Counted from the first letter of the stretch, positions 32,558 through 41,607 are shown. The stretch is 64,000 nucleotides of DNA from Saccharibacillus sacchari DSM 19268 (GCF_000585395.1 NZ_KK073875.1:5508274-5572273), one strand, 5' to 3'. Numbers and translations: made by a program. The notes: a model not told the origin generated them from the letters alone.

Positions 32558-34363
32558 TTATGATTCCTCCGTGATCAGAGGAAGGGTGATTTTGATTTTG
32601 GTGCCCTCGCCTTTGCGGCTGTCGATCGACACGCCGTATTCTTCGCCGTACAGCAGCGTGATCCGGTTATGCACGTTGCGGACGCCGATGCCCGTGAACA
32701 GTTGCCGTTTGCTTTTCCGGTTCGGCAGCAAGGTTCCGCCTTCCGCTTTGCTCCACTCGCCCACGTCTTCCATGCCGTCGCCGTTGTCGCTGACTTCGCA
32801 GACCAATTGGCCGTCCGCTTGAGAAACGAGCACGTAGATCATGCCGTTTTGCTTCTCGTTGAACGCGTGGAAAAAGGCATTTTCGATAAACGGTTGGATG
32901 ATGAGTTTCGGTACCCGATAGTGCATGCAGTCGGGCGCGGCGAACACGTTGACGCGAATCCGGTCGCCGTAACGGGCATGGTTGATGAACACGTAGTTGC
33001 GCATGTTTTCCAATTCCTGCTCGATCGTGATCGTCTCGCTGACGTTGCTGATGGTATTTTGCAGCAAAGAAATCAGCGCGTTGATCGTCTCCGCGGCCGC
33101 TTCCTTGTCGCCTTTTTGCACCAAGATTTTGATCGAAGCGAGCGTATTGTACAAAAAGTGCGGATTGATCTGCCGCTGCAGCGCCGCCAGTTCCGCGTTG
33201 CGCCGTTCTTTTTGCGTTTCCAGCAGCCTTGCGATGTAGTTATTCAGCTCGTCCAACATATAGTTGTAGGCCCGACTCAGCTCCTGGACTTCGTAGCCTG
33301 CCGATTCGGTCACGCGAACGTAGTTGCCGAAGTCTTTTTCCGTGACCGTCGACATTTGGCGGACGAGCACGGTCAGCGAGCGCGTCTGGCGGCGCGTAAT
33401 AATGAACACGAGCAGCAGCGCCGCTCCGACGATCAAGCCGCCGACCAGCACTAGATCGCGCAAATTGACGATCTTGCCTGCGGCATAATCGCGATCGATC
33501 AAATTGACCAGATAAAAGTCGTATTCCGGGATATAGCTGGACAGCAAAATGGAACTGCGACCGAATACGTCGGCGTTCCGTCTGACCACCTCTTCGTTCT
33601 CTGCGGAAGGCTCGGCGTATTCCAACAGCTGCGTCGATACGGTCCCGATCTGTTCGGTGCGATTGCTGGACACGATCCGGCCGGAAGCATCCAATATGAT
33701 GACGTCGTTGCCCGCGCTCGTGAAATTGCCGTAGAAGCGCCGGAATTCGTCTTCGCGAATCGAAATATACAAATCCCCGTAGATAAAACCGGTCGTGCGC
33801 TCCATCAAAGCTTTGGAGGCGACGATATACGGAACGGCTTTGCCGTCTTCGCCGCGCTCCATGTCGTATTGATAAATCAACCGCTTCGGCTCGGCCCCCG
33901 TGCGCTGGGACAGCGGATGGCCGATCAGCCGATCCTCGGGCACGGGCCAGTAATTGCGATCCGTCGAATAGTTCCGACCGTTCACGCCGACCGCCGTTAC
34001 GCCGACGCTGTACGCGTCGACGTTGGACTTCACCCTTCTCATCTGTTGGTTCATCCCGAAATACGTCCCCGCCATACGGGTCGAATCCGATTCTCCTCCG
34101 CTCAAATACGTTTTGATCGTGCCGTTTTGCGCCGCATAAGCCGAAGCATTGACTACGGAGTCATTAAAAGATTCCATGCCGGTACGAATTTGGTTCAGCA
34201 CCTTGGAATTGGTGATCCCGAACGTCTCGGTGAACAGTCGCTCCGACATGCGGATGGTAACGAGCGAAGTGACCAGGCTTACGGTCACCGTGCTGACGAC
34301 CATGACCAGGAACAGCTTGACGAATAGCTGCTGCGCATGGAATCGGCGCCAGTATGCTTTCAT
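32558..34363 (-). CDS. YesM-type sensor histidine kinase
   Basis: A 601-residue membrane kinase. A TM helix near residues 14-36 (LFLVMVVSTVTVSLVTSLVT), an extracellular Cache-like sensor (about 37-300), a second TM (LVLVGGLIVGAALLLVFI), HAMP, the His_kinase motif NPHFLYNTLASI (phospho-acceptor His about 402) and a HATPase domain (IQPFIENAFFHAF, VSDNGDGMED, GIGVRNVHNRI). It phosphorylates the YesN-type regulator encoded 12 bp upstream. This pair next to a sugar importer is a common Paenibacillus arrangement. Confidence 0.93.
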   Translation of the reverse strand: MKAYWRRFHAQQLFVKLFLVMVVSTVTVSLVTSLVTIRMSERLFTETFGITNSKVLNQIRTGMESFNDSVVNASAYAAQNGTIKTYLSGGESDSTRMAGTYFGMNQQMRRVKSNVDAYSVGVTAVGVNGRNYSTDRNYWPVPEDRLIGHPLSQRTGAEPKRLIYQYDMERGEDGKAVPYIVASKALMERTTGFIYGDLYISIREDEFRRFYGNFTSAGNDVIILDASGRIVSSNRTEQIGTVSTQLLEYAEPSAENEEVVRRNADVFGRSSILLSSYIPEYDFYLVNLIDRDYAAGKIVNLRDLVLVGGLIVGAALLLVFIITRRQTRSLTVLVRQMSTVTEKDFGNYVRVTESAGYEVQELSRAYNYMLDELNNYIARLLETQKERRNAELAALQRQINPHFLYNTLASIKILVQKGDKEAAAETINALISLLQNTISNVSETITIEQELENMRNYVFINHARYGDRIRVNVFAAPDCMHYRVPKLIIQPFIENAFFHAFNEKQNGMIYVLVSQADGQLVCEVSDNGDGMEDVGEWSKAEGGTLLPNRKSKRQLFTGIGVRNVHNRITLLYGEEYGVSIDSRKGEGTKIKITLPLITEES

Positions 34364-34375
34364 GAACGTGCCTCC

Positions 34376-36058
34376 TTAGCGCCCTGCCGGATGCTGTCTG
34401 CGGTATTGACTCGGCGAGAAGCCGGTCTGCTTTTTGAATACTTTGGTAAAATAACCGGGGTCCGAATAACCGACCTGGCCGCTGATTTCGGAAATGCTCA
34501 ATCCGCCGTCCCGCAACAATTCTTCCGCTTTCGCGACTCGAATCTTGTTCAAGTATTCGCTGAAGCCTTCTTTGTTGTGCGCGGTAAAGTAGCTGGACAG
34601 ATACGACGGATTAAAATGAAAATGCTTGCCGAGGCCCGTCAGGCTCAACGCTTCGGCATAATGTTCGTCGATATAGGCGAGCAGCTTCTTCATGTTGGCT
34701 CCGCCCGGCTGATCGGTGCGTTCGGCCACCTTCGCCTCGGCGCGCCGTATGAAATGCTCCAGCAGCCGCACCGCGGACGGCGCGTCCTCCGCATCTTCGA
34801 TCTCCCGGAAAAAACCGTATTTGGCTTCGTCCAAATCGGAGGCGTCATACTCCATGTTGCCGAGCAGCGTGATCAGGTTGAAGACGATATTGCCCAGAAA
34901 CGATTTTAACCCGACGGCCGTGGAACGATGATCGTCTGCCATCTTGGCCGCATACTGCCGCAAATCGCGAAACGCTTCGTTAAAGTGCTCGCGCTTGATC
35001 TCTTCCGTAAACCTGCGCAGATCAAAAGCAGGCAGAACTTCGCTCGCAGGCGGCAGCTCTTCCGGCAGCATCAAAACGCGGTCCGGGAAAAAGAACCGCA
35101 GTTCCAACAGCTCCCGCATATTGCGATAAGAAGCGCTTAATTCGCGCAGCGAAGCAAAAGCTTCGCCGGCCGCCCAGAATGCGGGGCGCGAGGCTTCTCC
35201 TCGCGAATTCTCTTCGCGGCCGGAATCGTTCGACCCGTCTTCCGGCGGCGAAGCGGCGAACTCCGCTTCGGACTCCGCGTGCCGCCGCAGCGCGGCGACC
35301 AGTGCTTCGCGGCACCCGGCTTGCAGGCCGATCAGCGCGGCTTCGCTGCCGGTCGCGGCGCCGGAGGCCGCTATAGGCAATGCGTACACGCGCACCGGTC
35401 CGTACGGCGCCGCGAGAGGCGCGTCCGGCGTCAGCGCCTGCCGCAGCCGCTCCGCGAGCGGCTGCCCGGATTCGCCGGTGCTTGCGGCAGCACCGGCGGT
35501 TTTGCGGCGGGCCGGGCGCAGCCGTCCGACCAGCACGAAGGATTCGTGCGGGAACAGCTCCGCCAGCACGTCGGGCGGAGCGACTTCGTCGGCCTCGTAA
35601 CCGGACGCCAGCTTCTCCAGCAGCATTTCCGCGTCCGGTCCTTCGCCCAGCCCTTCGCCCGTATAGCGGATAGAAGGAATCCGTTTGGCCGTATTTTGCA
35701 AAACGCGCAGCAGCTCCTGGGTTTCCAGCTTCGGTTTTAAAATATAATCGGCAACGCCGTTTTGGAAAGTCGAACGCACGTAATCGAACTCGCCGTAACT
35801 GCTGAGCACGACGACCTCGATGCCCGGATGGTTCTTTTTAATCAGGCGGGTGAACTCCTCGCCTTCCATAATCGGCATCACGATATCGGTGAGCACGATA
35901 TGAGGCTGAAGGCGCTCGATCGCTTCCAACCCTTCACGTCCGTTGGACGCTTCGCCCACGATTCGGAATCCGTGCGCTTCCCAATCCAGATAATGTTTGA
36001 TGCCCTGACGAACCAATACCTCGTCGTCCACGATCAGAATTTTGCAAATCCGTTCCAT
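34376..36058 (-). CDS. YesN-type response regulator, AraC output
   Basis: A 560-residue regulator. The receiver is at residues 1-120 (ILIVDDEVLVRQG, phospho-acceptor Asp58 in LTDIVMP, Lys in YILKPK). The C-terminal AraC double helix-turn-helix (about 455-555) shows LTGLGKHFHFNPSYLSSYFT and GYSDPGYFTKVFKKQTGFSPSQYR. The middle part is long and contains Ala/Gly/Ser/Glu-rich stretches (KTAGAAASTGESGQ; ASPPEDGSNDSGREENSRGE) that look like low-complexity insertions. GGGGG lies seven bases before the ATG. A strong cre site (36142-36155) lies 84 bp upstream, so the pair is probably repressed by CcpA. Confidence 0.92.
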   Translation of the reverse strand: MERICKILIVDDEVLVRQGIKHYLDWEAHGFRIVGEASNGREGLEAIERLQPHIVLTDIVMPIMEGEEFTRLIKKNHPGIEVVVLSSYGEFDYVRSTFQNGVADYILKPKLETQELLRVLQNTAKRIPSIRYTGEGLGEGPDAEMLLEKLASGYEADEVAPPDVLAELFPHESFVLVGRLRPARRKTAGAAASTGESGQPLAERLRQALTPDAPLAAPYGPVRVYALPIAASGAATGSEAALIGLQAGCREALVAALRRHAESEAEFAASPPEDGSNDSGREENSRGEASRPAFWAAGEAFASLRELSASYRNMRELLELRFFFPDRVLMLPEELPPASEVLPAFDLRRFTEEIKREHFNEAFRDLRQYAAKMADDHRSTAVGLKSFLGNIVFNLITLLGNMEYDASDLDEAKYGFFREIEDAEDAPSAVRLLEHFIRRAEAKVAERTDQPGGANMKKLLAYIDEHYAEALSLTGLGKHFHFNPSYLSSYFTAHNKEGFSEYLNKIRVAKAEELLRDGGLSISEISGQVGYSDPGYFTKVFKKQTGFSPSQYRRQHPAGR

Positions 36059-36141
36059 TCATGAGCCCCCTTCTCTATGCGTCGACCGCTATAACCGTAT
36101 CCGTTGAACCTCGCGAGAACCGGTCGACGTGCCATGTTATC

Positions 36142-36155
36142 TGGTAACGTTTACA
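36142..36155. promoter_or_regulatory. Cre site upstream of yesN
   Basis: TGTAAACGTTACCA on the minus strand fits the TGNNANCGNNNNCA core of the CcpA consensus exactly, 84 bp before the start codon. Confidence 0.7.
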
Positions 36156-36194
36156 ACATCGTATCACAAATAATCGGTTCACCTCCAGCTAAAC

Positions 36195-36236
36195 GAAAAG
36201 GACTGCCCAAAGGGAAATTCTCCCTTTGCACAGTCC
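36195..36236 (-). terminator. Terminator of the 36.3-38.3 kb gene group
   Basis: GGACTG..CAAAGGGA pairs with TCCCTTTG..CAGTCC and is followed on the minus strand by CTTTTCG. Confidence 0.75.
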
Positions 36237-36257
36237 GTGCTCCAAAGACATTACCGA

Positions 36258-36998
36258 TTACGTTTTCGATCGCGAAGATTCCAACATCCCCATGCGTTCC
36301 GTAATTTTCATCTGAATAAACGGCTTGACGAACACCGATGCGAGGAAGATATACGACAGTGCCAGGAAGAGCGCGTACAGCCAGAACGTTCCGTCTTTGC
36401 CGTACAGCGCTTTGAGCCGATCCGTCGGCCCGCTGTATACCGGACGCCCGGCGGCTTCGTTGTAAGAAAACCAGTAATCATAGTAGATACTCGTCAAAGC
36501 CTGCACGTAAAAAACGATCAGCGTCGACACAAGATTAACAATCGGGATAAACGACAGGATCGAACTGGCGATGCCCACGATCAGCCCTACCGCAATCATG
36601 ACGAACAAAGTCGGGAAAAAGTGGCGCAGCCCAGTTCTCATGATCGTCCCCAGGTTCAACCTTCCGCTGCGCGCCAACGTCGGAAGGAAAAACAATCCCG
36701 CGGACACGACCCGAATCAGAATTCCCGCAATGGCGCCGAAAGCAAGCAGTTGGAAAAACCCGACCAGCACGGTCCCCCACTGCTCGCCTGTAATCTCGCT
36801 CCCCCCGCCGGCCATCGTTTGGAATCCGTAAATCATCATCACGACAAAATAAGACAGCTGCCCGTACAGCAAAATCAATGCGATGACTGTAGGTAAAGCC
36901 GTCAGCAGCAAGTGGTATTTCAAAAAGTCCCAATACCCCGGCATCTGCGCGTAAGTCTGTCTGCTGCGGTCGTAACCGTAAACGGATCGATCGTCCAT
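36258..36998 (-). CDS. Multi-pass membrane protein of unknown function
   Basis: A 246-residue protein with about six hydrophobic helices (YHLLLTALPTVIALILLYGQL, VLVGFFQLLAFGAIAGILIR, FFPTLFVMIAVGLIVGIASS, LVSTLIVFYVQALTSIYYDYW, TFWLYALFLALSYIFLASVF). The cytoplasmic N-terminus is rich in Tyr/Arg/Asp. It was not matched to a named family; a loose likeness to YesL/DUF624-type proteins is not convincing. It follows the gene at 37053-37634 by 54 bp and is last before a terminator. Confidence 0.75.
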   Translation of the reverse strand: MDDRSVYGYDRSRQTYAQMPGYWDFLKYHLLLTALPTVIALILLYGQLSYFVVMMIYGFQTMAGGGSEITGEQWGTVLVGFFQLLAFGAIAGILIRVVSAGLFFLPTLARSGRLNLGTIMRTGLRHFFPTLFVMIAVGLIVGIASSILSFIPIVNLVSTLIVFYVQALTSIYYDYWFSYNEAAGRPVYSGPTDRLKALYGKDGTFWLYALFLALSYIFLASVFVKPFIQMKITERMGMLESSRSKT

Positions 36999-37052
36999 TT
37001 TTGTACTTCCCCTCTGTTTTTGGATGTACTGCCCGACTCTCCGGATTGAACG

Positions 37053-37634
37053 TCACTTCAACTCTTTATGGACGAACGTATCCGGGTCTTCCTGAATGCG
37101 CTGCTCCATTGTAAGCTTCCATTGTTCGGAGAGTTCATTCATGTCGTAAGCGGATTTACTCGTTTGTTGACCCAAGCCAGCCAAAGCCGACAAATCCAGT
37201 TTCATGCTGCGCAGCTCGGCCAGAACCTGTTCGCGGGACGCATCGACTGCCGCATCGCCTTCAATCCATTTATTTTCCAATTCATTGGATAGATAATACT
37301 CGAAGGCATAGATCGTCCTTACCATTTCAAAAGACGCATACCGGTCCAATCCCTGCAACAAACCTTTCGCCTCGGCCAGCCTCGTTTGCACAATGCCGAT
37401 CGCGTATAGACTTTCCGGCGCGCCCGCTCCGTCCTCGATCGTATAAATCGCAGCGTTAAGCTGCGAGTCCGCGCTTTGAACGATAGACATCGTCCGGTTG
37501 ATCCCGTCTGCCACAGCCAATTTTCCTTCCCGATGTTCGGTAAACAACCTAAGATTCAAAGCCAGACTGCCCACCAATAGAATCAAAACCAGACCCAACC
37601 TTATATTTTTTCTGTCGCGAATTTGCCTCTTCAT
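37053..37634 (-). CDS. Membrane-anchored protein of unknown function
   Basis: A 193-residue protein: a basic start (MKRQIRDRKNIR), one TM helix (LGLVLILLVGSLALNLRLF) and an extracellular helical domain (TMSIVQSADSQLNAAIYTIED, LAEAKGLLQGLDRYASFEMV). The start at 37634 has AGGAGG six bases upstream. It lies 14 bp after the methyltransferase gene, so translation is probably coupled. The helical outer domain could be a sensor or scaffold; no family was recognised. Confidence 0.72.
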   Translation of the reverse strand: MKRQIRDRKNIRLGLVLILLVGSLALNLRLFTEHREGKLAVADGINRTMSIVQSADSQLNAAIYTIEDGAGAPESLYAIGIVQTRLAEAKGLLQGLDRYASFEMVRTIYAFEYYLSNELENKWIEGDAAVDASREQVLAELRSMKLDLSALAGLGQQTSKSAYDMNELSEQWKLTMEQRIQEDPDTFVHKELK

Positions 37635-37648
37635 GTTAAACCTCCTGT

Positions 37649-38281
37649 TCAGAACTTCTTCAGCCCCACTTCCCAAAAGCTTTTAAGCCGCCCGTATCGT
37701 TCAATCGCTCGTTCGCTCCGCTCCAACGTCTTCCAATCCTGATCCGAGAAAAATTGCCGCAGCTCGCTTTCATCAAAAAAGCGGCGCAAAATCCCTTCGC
37801 TTTGATACAAAAAAGGATCGTCTTGCGTCGCCACCGCCCCGTGCTTTACTGCAAGTTCAGCCACGGCATGCACTCGGCACAACAGCAAGCCTCCCGGTTG
37901 CAGCGCACGATGAATATCGCCGATAATCCGCAAGGTCGCGCTTCTCGAAAAATAATGCAGACTCAAATCGGCCACTACGGCTTGCAGCGACTCGTTGGCA
38001 AAAGGCAGGCCGTCCGCCATATCCAACTGGAGCGTCTTCATGTCCGGCTCCTCCCGCCTAAGCTGCTCCAGCGCTTTTTCCGACAAATCGCAGGCCAGCA
38101 CATCGAATCCTTGCGCATGCAGCGCTTTGGCGTTATGCCCCAACCCGCAGCCCAGATCGACGATTTTGCCTTTTTGCGGATCGAGCCATGCGGCGTACTT
38201 TTCCAGCCAACCGTCATGATTTTCGTGAAAAGGCAGGTCGGCATACGCGGTGTTCCAGTATTTTTTATCCGGCGTGTTCAT
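37649..38281 (-). CDS. SAM-dependent methyltransferase, TehB-like
   Basis: A 210-residue class I methyltransferase. Motif I is IVDLGCGLGHNAKAL, motif II VLACDLSEKALEQL, motif III LQLDMADGLPF, and HRALQPGGLLLCRVH follows. It resembles TehB/UbiE-type small-molecule methyltransferases; the substrate is unknown. Of two adjacent ATGs the second is five bases from AGGAGG and is preferred. Confidence 0.87.
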   Translation of the reverse strand: MNTPDKKYWNTAYADLPFHENHDGWLEKYAAWLDPQKGKIVDLGCGLGHNAKALHAQGFDVLACDLSEKALEQLRREEPDMKTLQLDMADGLPFANESLQAVVADLSLHYFSRSATLRIIGDIHRALQPGGLLLCRVHAVAELAVKHGAVATQDDPFLYQSEGILRRFFDESELRQFFSDQDWKTLERSERAIERYGRLKSFWEVGLKKF

Positions 38282-38314
38282 CATATCCTCCTCGTACTCG
38301 GCATCTATGTATCC

Positions 38315-38719
38315 TCAATCGCTCACCTTTTGCGCATTTTCCAGCAGTCCGTTTACCTCGATCACTTCCACCGCTCCGACGCGCCTCGGGCCTTCCATAA
38401 AAAAGCCTTGCACGCCTGCCGAGATCCGCTTCGCATGAACTTCTCGCCGCATGGCCGGAAACAAGACCCACATTCGAGCCGTACCTTGAGCGGGAACGCC
38501 AGATTCGGCTTCGAGCAGCACCGCGCCGTTCGCGTCTTCGAACTCGGGATAGATCGCATAAATGCCCGACTGCGAAATATCGTCTCCCGCATAGGAAAAA
38601 TCGCAGCGGTAGCCTTGAACCGGCAACGTCTTTCTTCCTCCTTCAGCCGCCGGGAAAAATCGATAGCTCACGCGAAAATCATGCGGATAACCGCGCTTTT
38701 GCTCATAAGGAATCCACAT
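38315..38719 (-). CDS. EF-Tu domain-like beta-barrel protein of unknown function
   Basis: A 134-residue protein with conserved-looking motifs PVQGYRCDFSYAGDD, IYAIYPEFEDANGAV and a C-terminal VHAKRISAGVQGFFMEGPRRVG. Such proteins are sometimes labelled as related to the EF-Tu C-terminal domain; there is no GTPase domain, so it is not a translation factor. Function unknown. GGAGG is eight bases before the ATG. Confidence 0.7.
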   Translation of the reverse strand: MWIPYEQKRGYPHDFRVSYRFFPAAEGGRKTLPVQGYRCDFSYAGDDISQSGIYAIYPEFEDANGAVLLEAESGVPAQGTARMWVLFPAMRREVHAKRISAGVQGFFMEGPRRVGAVEVIEVNGLLENAQKVSD

Positions 38720-38759
38720 TCCGGCAGCCTCCTCTCGCCTTCTCGTTTGCGCGTTCGTT

Positions 38760-39299
38760 TCATAACAACATCTTGCTCAGCACCAAATCGACCCTTTCTT
38801 CCACGCTATGTACGCCTTCAATCTTCAAAACGGGGCATTTCAAATCTTCCATCCAGCGTTCGTGAAGCTGCAAGCTGCGGACTTCCTCCCCGGCATGGTC
38901 ATACAGCGCCGCCCAGTCCAGAAAAGCAATCGACTCTTCGTGCATTTGACCTCCGGGCAGCGACTGTTCGCCATAGCGGTGATATTCCCGAGCTTTCAAT
39001 CGATTCAACCGCTCCGCTTCGGGCACGTACAGAAATACGACAAGATCGAATTCCGGCTTGAACGCATCGCCCCAACCGCAGACCGCTCCGCTGAGTATCC
39101 AGGAATCATGCCGTTTGAGGTCCGACTCCAGCAGCTTCACGCGTTCTTCAAGCGGTCTGACCTCATCGAATTTATGCGCCCAGAAATAATCATCCCCGTC
39201 CAAGACGGAATGCGGCAAACGCTCTCCCAGTGCCCGGCCCAACGTCGTGGCTCCCGAACCGGATGCGCCGAAGATATGGATATGGCGGTATGGATTCAT
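38760..39299 (-). CDS. P-loop adenylate-kinase-like ATPase
   Basis: A 179-residue nucleotide-binding protein. Walker A is FGASGSGATTLGRAL; LDGDDYFW, DSWILSGAVCGWGD and FDLVVFLYVPEAERLNRLKAREY resemble shikimate or adenylate kinase cores, as in small AAA_18/FLAP-type proteins. The natural substrate is not evident. AGGAGG is five bases before the ATG. Confidence 0.83.
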   Translation of the reverse strand: MNPYRHIHIFGASGSGATTLGRALGERLPHSVLDGDDYFWAHKFDEVRPLEERVKLLESDLKRHDSWILSGAVCGWGDAFKPEFDLVVFLYVPEAERLNRLKAREYHRYGEQSLPGGQMHEESIAFLDWAALYDHAGEEVRSLQLHERWMEDLKCPVLKIEGVHSVEERVDLVLSKMLL

Positions 39300-39309
39300 A
39301 GTCTCCTCC

Positions 39310-39744
39310 TTATTGATCTGCTTCGACTCCGAAATCCCATCGAAACTGCGCGAACATCAAGGTCATCAGCACGTAGATCGGATAAAAAAACATAACCATG
39401 AGCAGCAGCATACCCGCTCCGGGTCCCGGATCTTCGCCCGGATGCATCACCGGCAGCAGTCGTCCGATTGTTCCGGCAAACAAGAAAAAGTACGGAACCC
39501 ACAAAATCAACAACCATCCGTCCGCGCTATGTCGACCGAGATGCTTGCGAATATAAAAAGGAAACAGGATAAGTCCCAATACCGCCGCAATCAAAAAAGC
39601 AATCCAGGGCGCTTTGACGACGATGTCGAGATCAAGTCCCGTGACCCTTGAAATTCGGTACACATTAACTTCGAGCTGCGCGAAAACAACGAGCGGAATA
39701 CATGCAAGCAGCGCGAACACATTCATTTTGGCGAAGTATTTCAA
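39310..39744 (-). CDS. Four-helix membrane protein, TTG start
   Basis: A 144-residue protein with four hydrophobic segments (FALLACIPLVVFAQL, PWIAFLIAAVLGLILFPFYI, GWLLILWVPYFFLFAGTI, GMLLLMVMFFYPIYVLMTLMFAQF). The TTG start overlaps the previous stop as TTGA with GGGAG ten bases upstream, so translation is coupled to the 189-residue membrane protein. Family not recognised. Confidence 0.68.
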   Translation of the reverse strand: MKYFAKMNVFALLACIPLVVFAQLEVNVYRISRVTGLDLDIVVKAPWIAFLIAAVLGLILFPFYIRKHLGRHSADGWLLILWVPYFFLFAGTIGRLLPVMHPGEDPGPGAGMLLLMVMFFYPIYVLMTLMFAQFRWDFGVEADQ

Positions 39745-40310
39745 CTTGGCTCTTCTCCCTTCCTGCGACGCAGCAGCGTTTCGACCAGCAGCCAGACCAC
39801 CGCGACGATCGCGATCCATCCGACGAACAACAGATACGTATTGAGATGGAAAAAGTGGCCGTTCATATGCATGGACTCCCAATTCAAAGAAACCGGGTAT
39901 CCGCCTTGGGACGCGGTCGTTTGACGGTTAATGAGCGCGGCCTTTTCCTGCAAATGGCGATAACGCGCATGCTGAAGATCGAATCCCGCCGCTTGATGCG
40001 CAAACAGCCCAAGCAAAACGAAAGCGAGCGCTAGCGGCGTAAAACGTCTGAGCAAGCGCGCCGCATATAATTGATATAGCAGCACCAGACCTAACGCTGC
40101 GAGCGGGATCACCAAAAACCAGGCAAGATTTCCGTTTCCCGAAGGTCGACCGAGTTCGACGTTCATGAGCGACCCCAGCGTAAAAAACAGCCCGATGACG
40201 AACAAGTTGACCGCGATCGAGATCGGATGCTTGACCCGTTCGCCAAGAACGCCGACGATCATCCCGACCACGAATAGCGTGATTACACCCTCTATGACAA
40301 AAATAAGCAT
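39741..40310 (-). CDS. Membrane protein of unknown function
   Basis: A 189-residue protein with about five helices (LIFVIEGVITLFVVGMIVGV, ISIAVNLFVIGLFFTLGSL, WFLVIPLAALGLVLLYQLY, FTPLALAFVLLGLFAHQ, LLFVGWIAIVAVVWLLVETLL) and a polar loop before the last helix. It forms a two-gene unit with the overlapping downstream membrane protein. No recognised domain. Confidence 0.7.
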   Translation of the reverse strand: MLIFVIEGVITLFVVGMIVGVLGERVKHPISIAVNLFVIGLFFTLGSLMNVELGRPSGNGNLAWFLVIPLAALGLVLLYQLYAARLLRRFTPLALAFVLLGLFAHQAAGFDLQHARYRHLQEKAALINRQTTASQGGYPVSLNWESMHMNGHFFHLNTYLLFVGWIAIVAVVWLLVETLLRRRKGEEPS

Positions 40311-40481
40311 CTTTTCGACCTCGCCTTCCGACCATACGTGCCTCCGCGACAGGTTTCAGCTTCTTTTAATGAATGATTCTTTCTCATCACTTATTCTTCC
40401 CTGTTTCTTCCGTATTTCCTCTTTTCGTATTCCGGATCCGACTTCTGCTCTGCCGCGAAAGGTGATCCCGGTTACAAATTA

Positions 40482-40490
40482 TGTGATAAT
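40482..40490 (+). promoter_or_regulatory. Extended -10 element before the methyltransferase gene
   Basis: TGTGATAAT fits an extended -10 (TGnTATAAT-like) 65 bp before the start codon. No good -35 was found, as is usual for extended -10 promoters. Confidence 0.45.
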
Positions 40491-40555
40491 AGGGATCGAA
40501 AAGAAAGTCTATGCGAACGTCGAATTAATTCAATTAAAAAAGGAGCGGAACGCAC

Positions 40556-41374
40556 ATGTTGGAACATATCCGTAAAAATAACGTGGAGCGGTTTGCCGGG
40601 TTCGGCGAGCTGTACGACCGCAACCGTCCTGCGGCCCCGCAAGAGGTTATTCGTCTTTTGGAAACTTATCTCGAAGGAAAGCCGCGCCATGTAGCCGATG
40701 TCGGCTGCGGCACGGGACTTTCCACGTTTCTTTGGTTAGGCCGTGCAAAGCAGATTATCGGGATCGAACCGAGCACCGATATGCGGCAAGTTGCCGAAGC
40801 CAAACGCCTCGCGGCGGGCAGCCCTGAAGAATTGACGTTCCGCGAAGGCTTTTCGGACGACTTGAAGCTTGAAGACGGCTGGGCCGATCTGATCACGTGT
40901 TCGCAGTCGTTCCACTGGATGAATCCGCAGCCTACGTTGTCCGAATTCGCGCGCGTGCTGCGTCCCGGCGGCGTATTCGCGGCTTACGATTGCGATTGGC
41001 CTCCGGTGTTGAACGCGGACGTCGAAGCGGCTTATGAGCAGTTGTCCGCCCTCGCGGATCGTCGGGTTCAAGAGCTGTCGCACGAGACCGAACAAGCGCA
41101 CAAATGGCCGAAGGACGAGCATTTGCGGCAGATCCGGGATTCCGGTCGGTTCCGATACACTCGCGAAATCGTGTTCCATAATCGGGAGACTTGCGATGCG
41201 CAGCGATATACCCGCATTGCGCTTAGTCAAGGCGGTACCCAGGGAGCGATTAAGCGCGGCGCTGCAGATGTGCAAGCCGCCGCAGACGACTTCGGACGCC
41301 GGGTCGACATGTTTTTTGCAGGAGAAGAAAAAGAAGTGTTGTTCAGCTACCGGATGCGGCTTGGCGTGAAGTAA
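40556..41374 (+). CDS. SAM-dependent methyltransferase, type 11
   Basis: A 272-residue class I methyltransferase: motif I VADVGCGTGLSTFLW, motif II IIGIEPSTDMRQVAE, then ADLITCSQSFHWMNPQPTLSEFARVLRPGG. The YDRNRPAAPQEVI start and FHWM motif place it with the yeast Crg1-/Tam-like group acting on small carboxylates or toxins; the substrate is unknown. GGAGCGGAACGCAC precedes the ATG. It is monocistronic with a terminator at 41389-41420. Confidence 0.87.
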   Translation: MLEHIRKNNVERFAGFGELYDRNRPAAPQEVIRLLETYLEGKPRHVADVGCGTGLSTFLWLGRAKQIIGIEPSTDMRQVAEAKRLAAGSPEELTFREGFSDDLKLEDGWADLITCSQSFHWMNPQPTLSEFARVLRPGGVFAAYDCDWPPVLNADVEAAYEQLSALADRRVQELSHETEQAHKWPKDEHLRQIRDSGRFRYTREIVFHNRETCDAQRYTRIALSQGGTQGAIKRGAADVQAAADDFGRRVDMFFAGEEKEVLFSYRMRLGVK

Positions 41375-41388
41375 CTTCGCAAGGGGAA

Positions 41389-41420
41389 AAACCGGTTTCC
41401 GAAGATCCGGAAGCCGGTTT
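41389..41420. terminator. Terminator between convergent genes
   Basis: AAACCGGTTTCCG pairs with CGGAAGCCGGTTT; TTTTTCCCC follows on the minus strand. Confidence 0.75.
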
Positions 41421-41445
41421 GATAGGGGACAAGCCAACCCGGCAG

Positions 41446-41607
41446 CTACTCGACTCCATCCGAATCCAGCATCTTCACCTCGCCTGTTTGCCCGTCGATT
41501 TGCTGGTAGGTTCCCGATTTGGTGCTGGTCACGAATTGCATGCTGATCAGAAACACGATACCCAGGATCAATAAAATCCCAAGTCCTCTTTTCAATGTGC
41601 GGCCCAT
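41446..41607 (-). CDS. Small single-TM protein, 53 residues
   Basis: The ATG at 41605-41607 is preceded by AAAGGAGG at ideal distance, and the reading frame runs to TAG at 41446-41448. The product has a basic start (MGRTLKRGL), one TM helix (GILLILGIVFLISMQFV) and a short outer tail rich in Ser, Thr, Gln and Asp ending LDSDGVE. It sits between a terminator and the 222-residue membrane protein on the same strand, which has a similar layout (basic start, helix, outer tail). No known function. Confidence 0.72.
   Translation of the reverse strand: MGRTLKRGLGILLILGIVFLISMQFVTSTKSGTYQQIDGQTGEVKMLDSDGVE

Noticed and set aside
36258-36998. YesL (DUF624) assignment because of the YesMN neighbours
   Set aside because: The helix pattern and N-terminus do not show the DUF624 motif clearly, and the gene lies in a different transcript from yesMN.
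38315-38719. Translation elongation factor EF-Tu fragment
   Set aside because: Only a loose beta-barrel likeness; no GTPase domain and a complete start and stop with a good ribosome site, so not a broken tuf gene.
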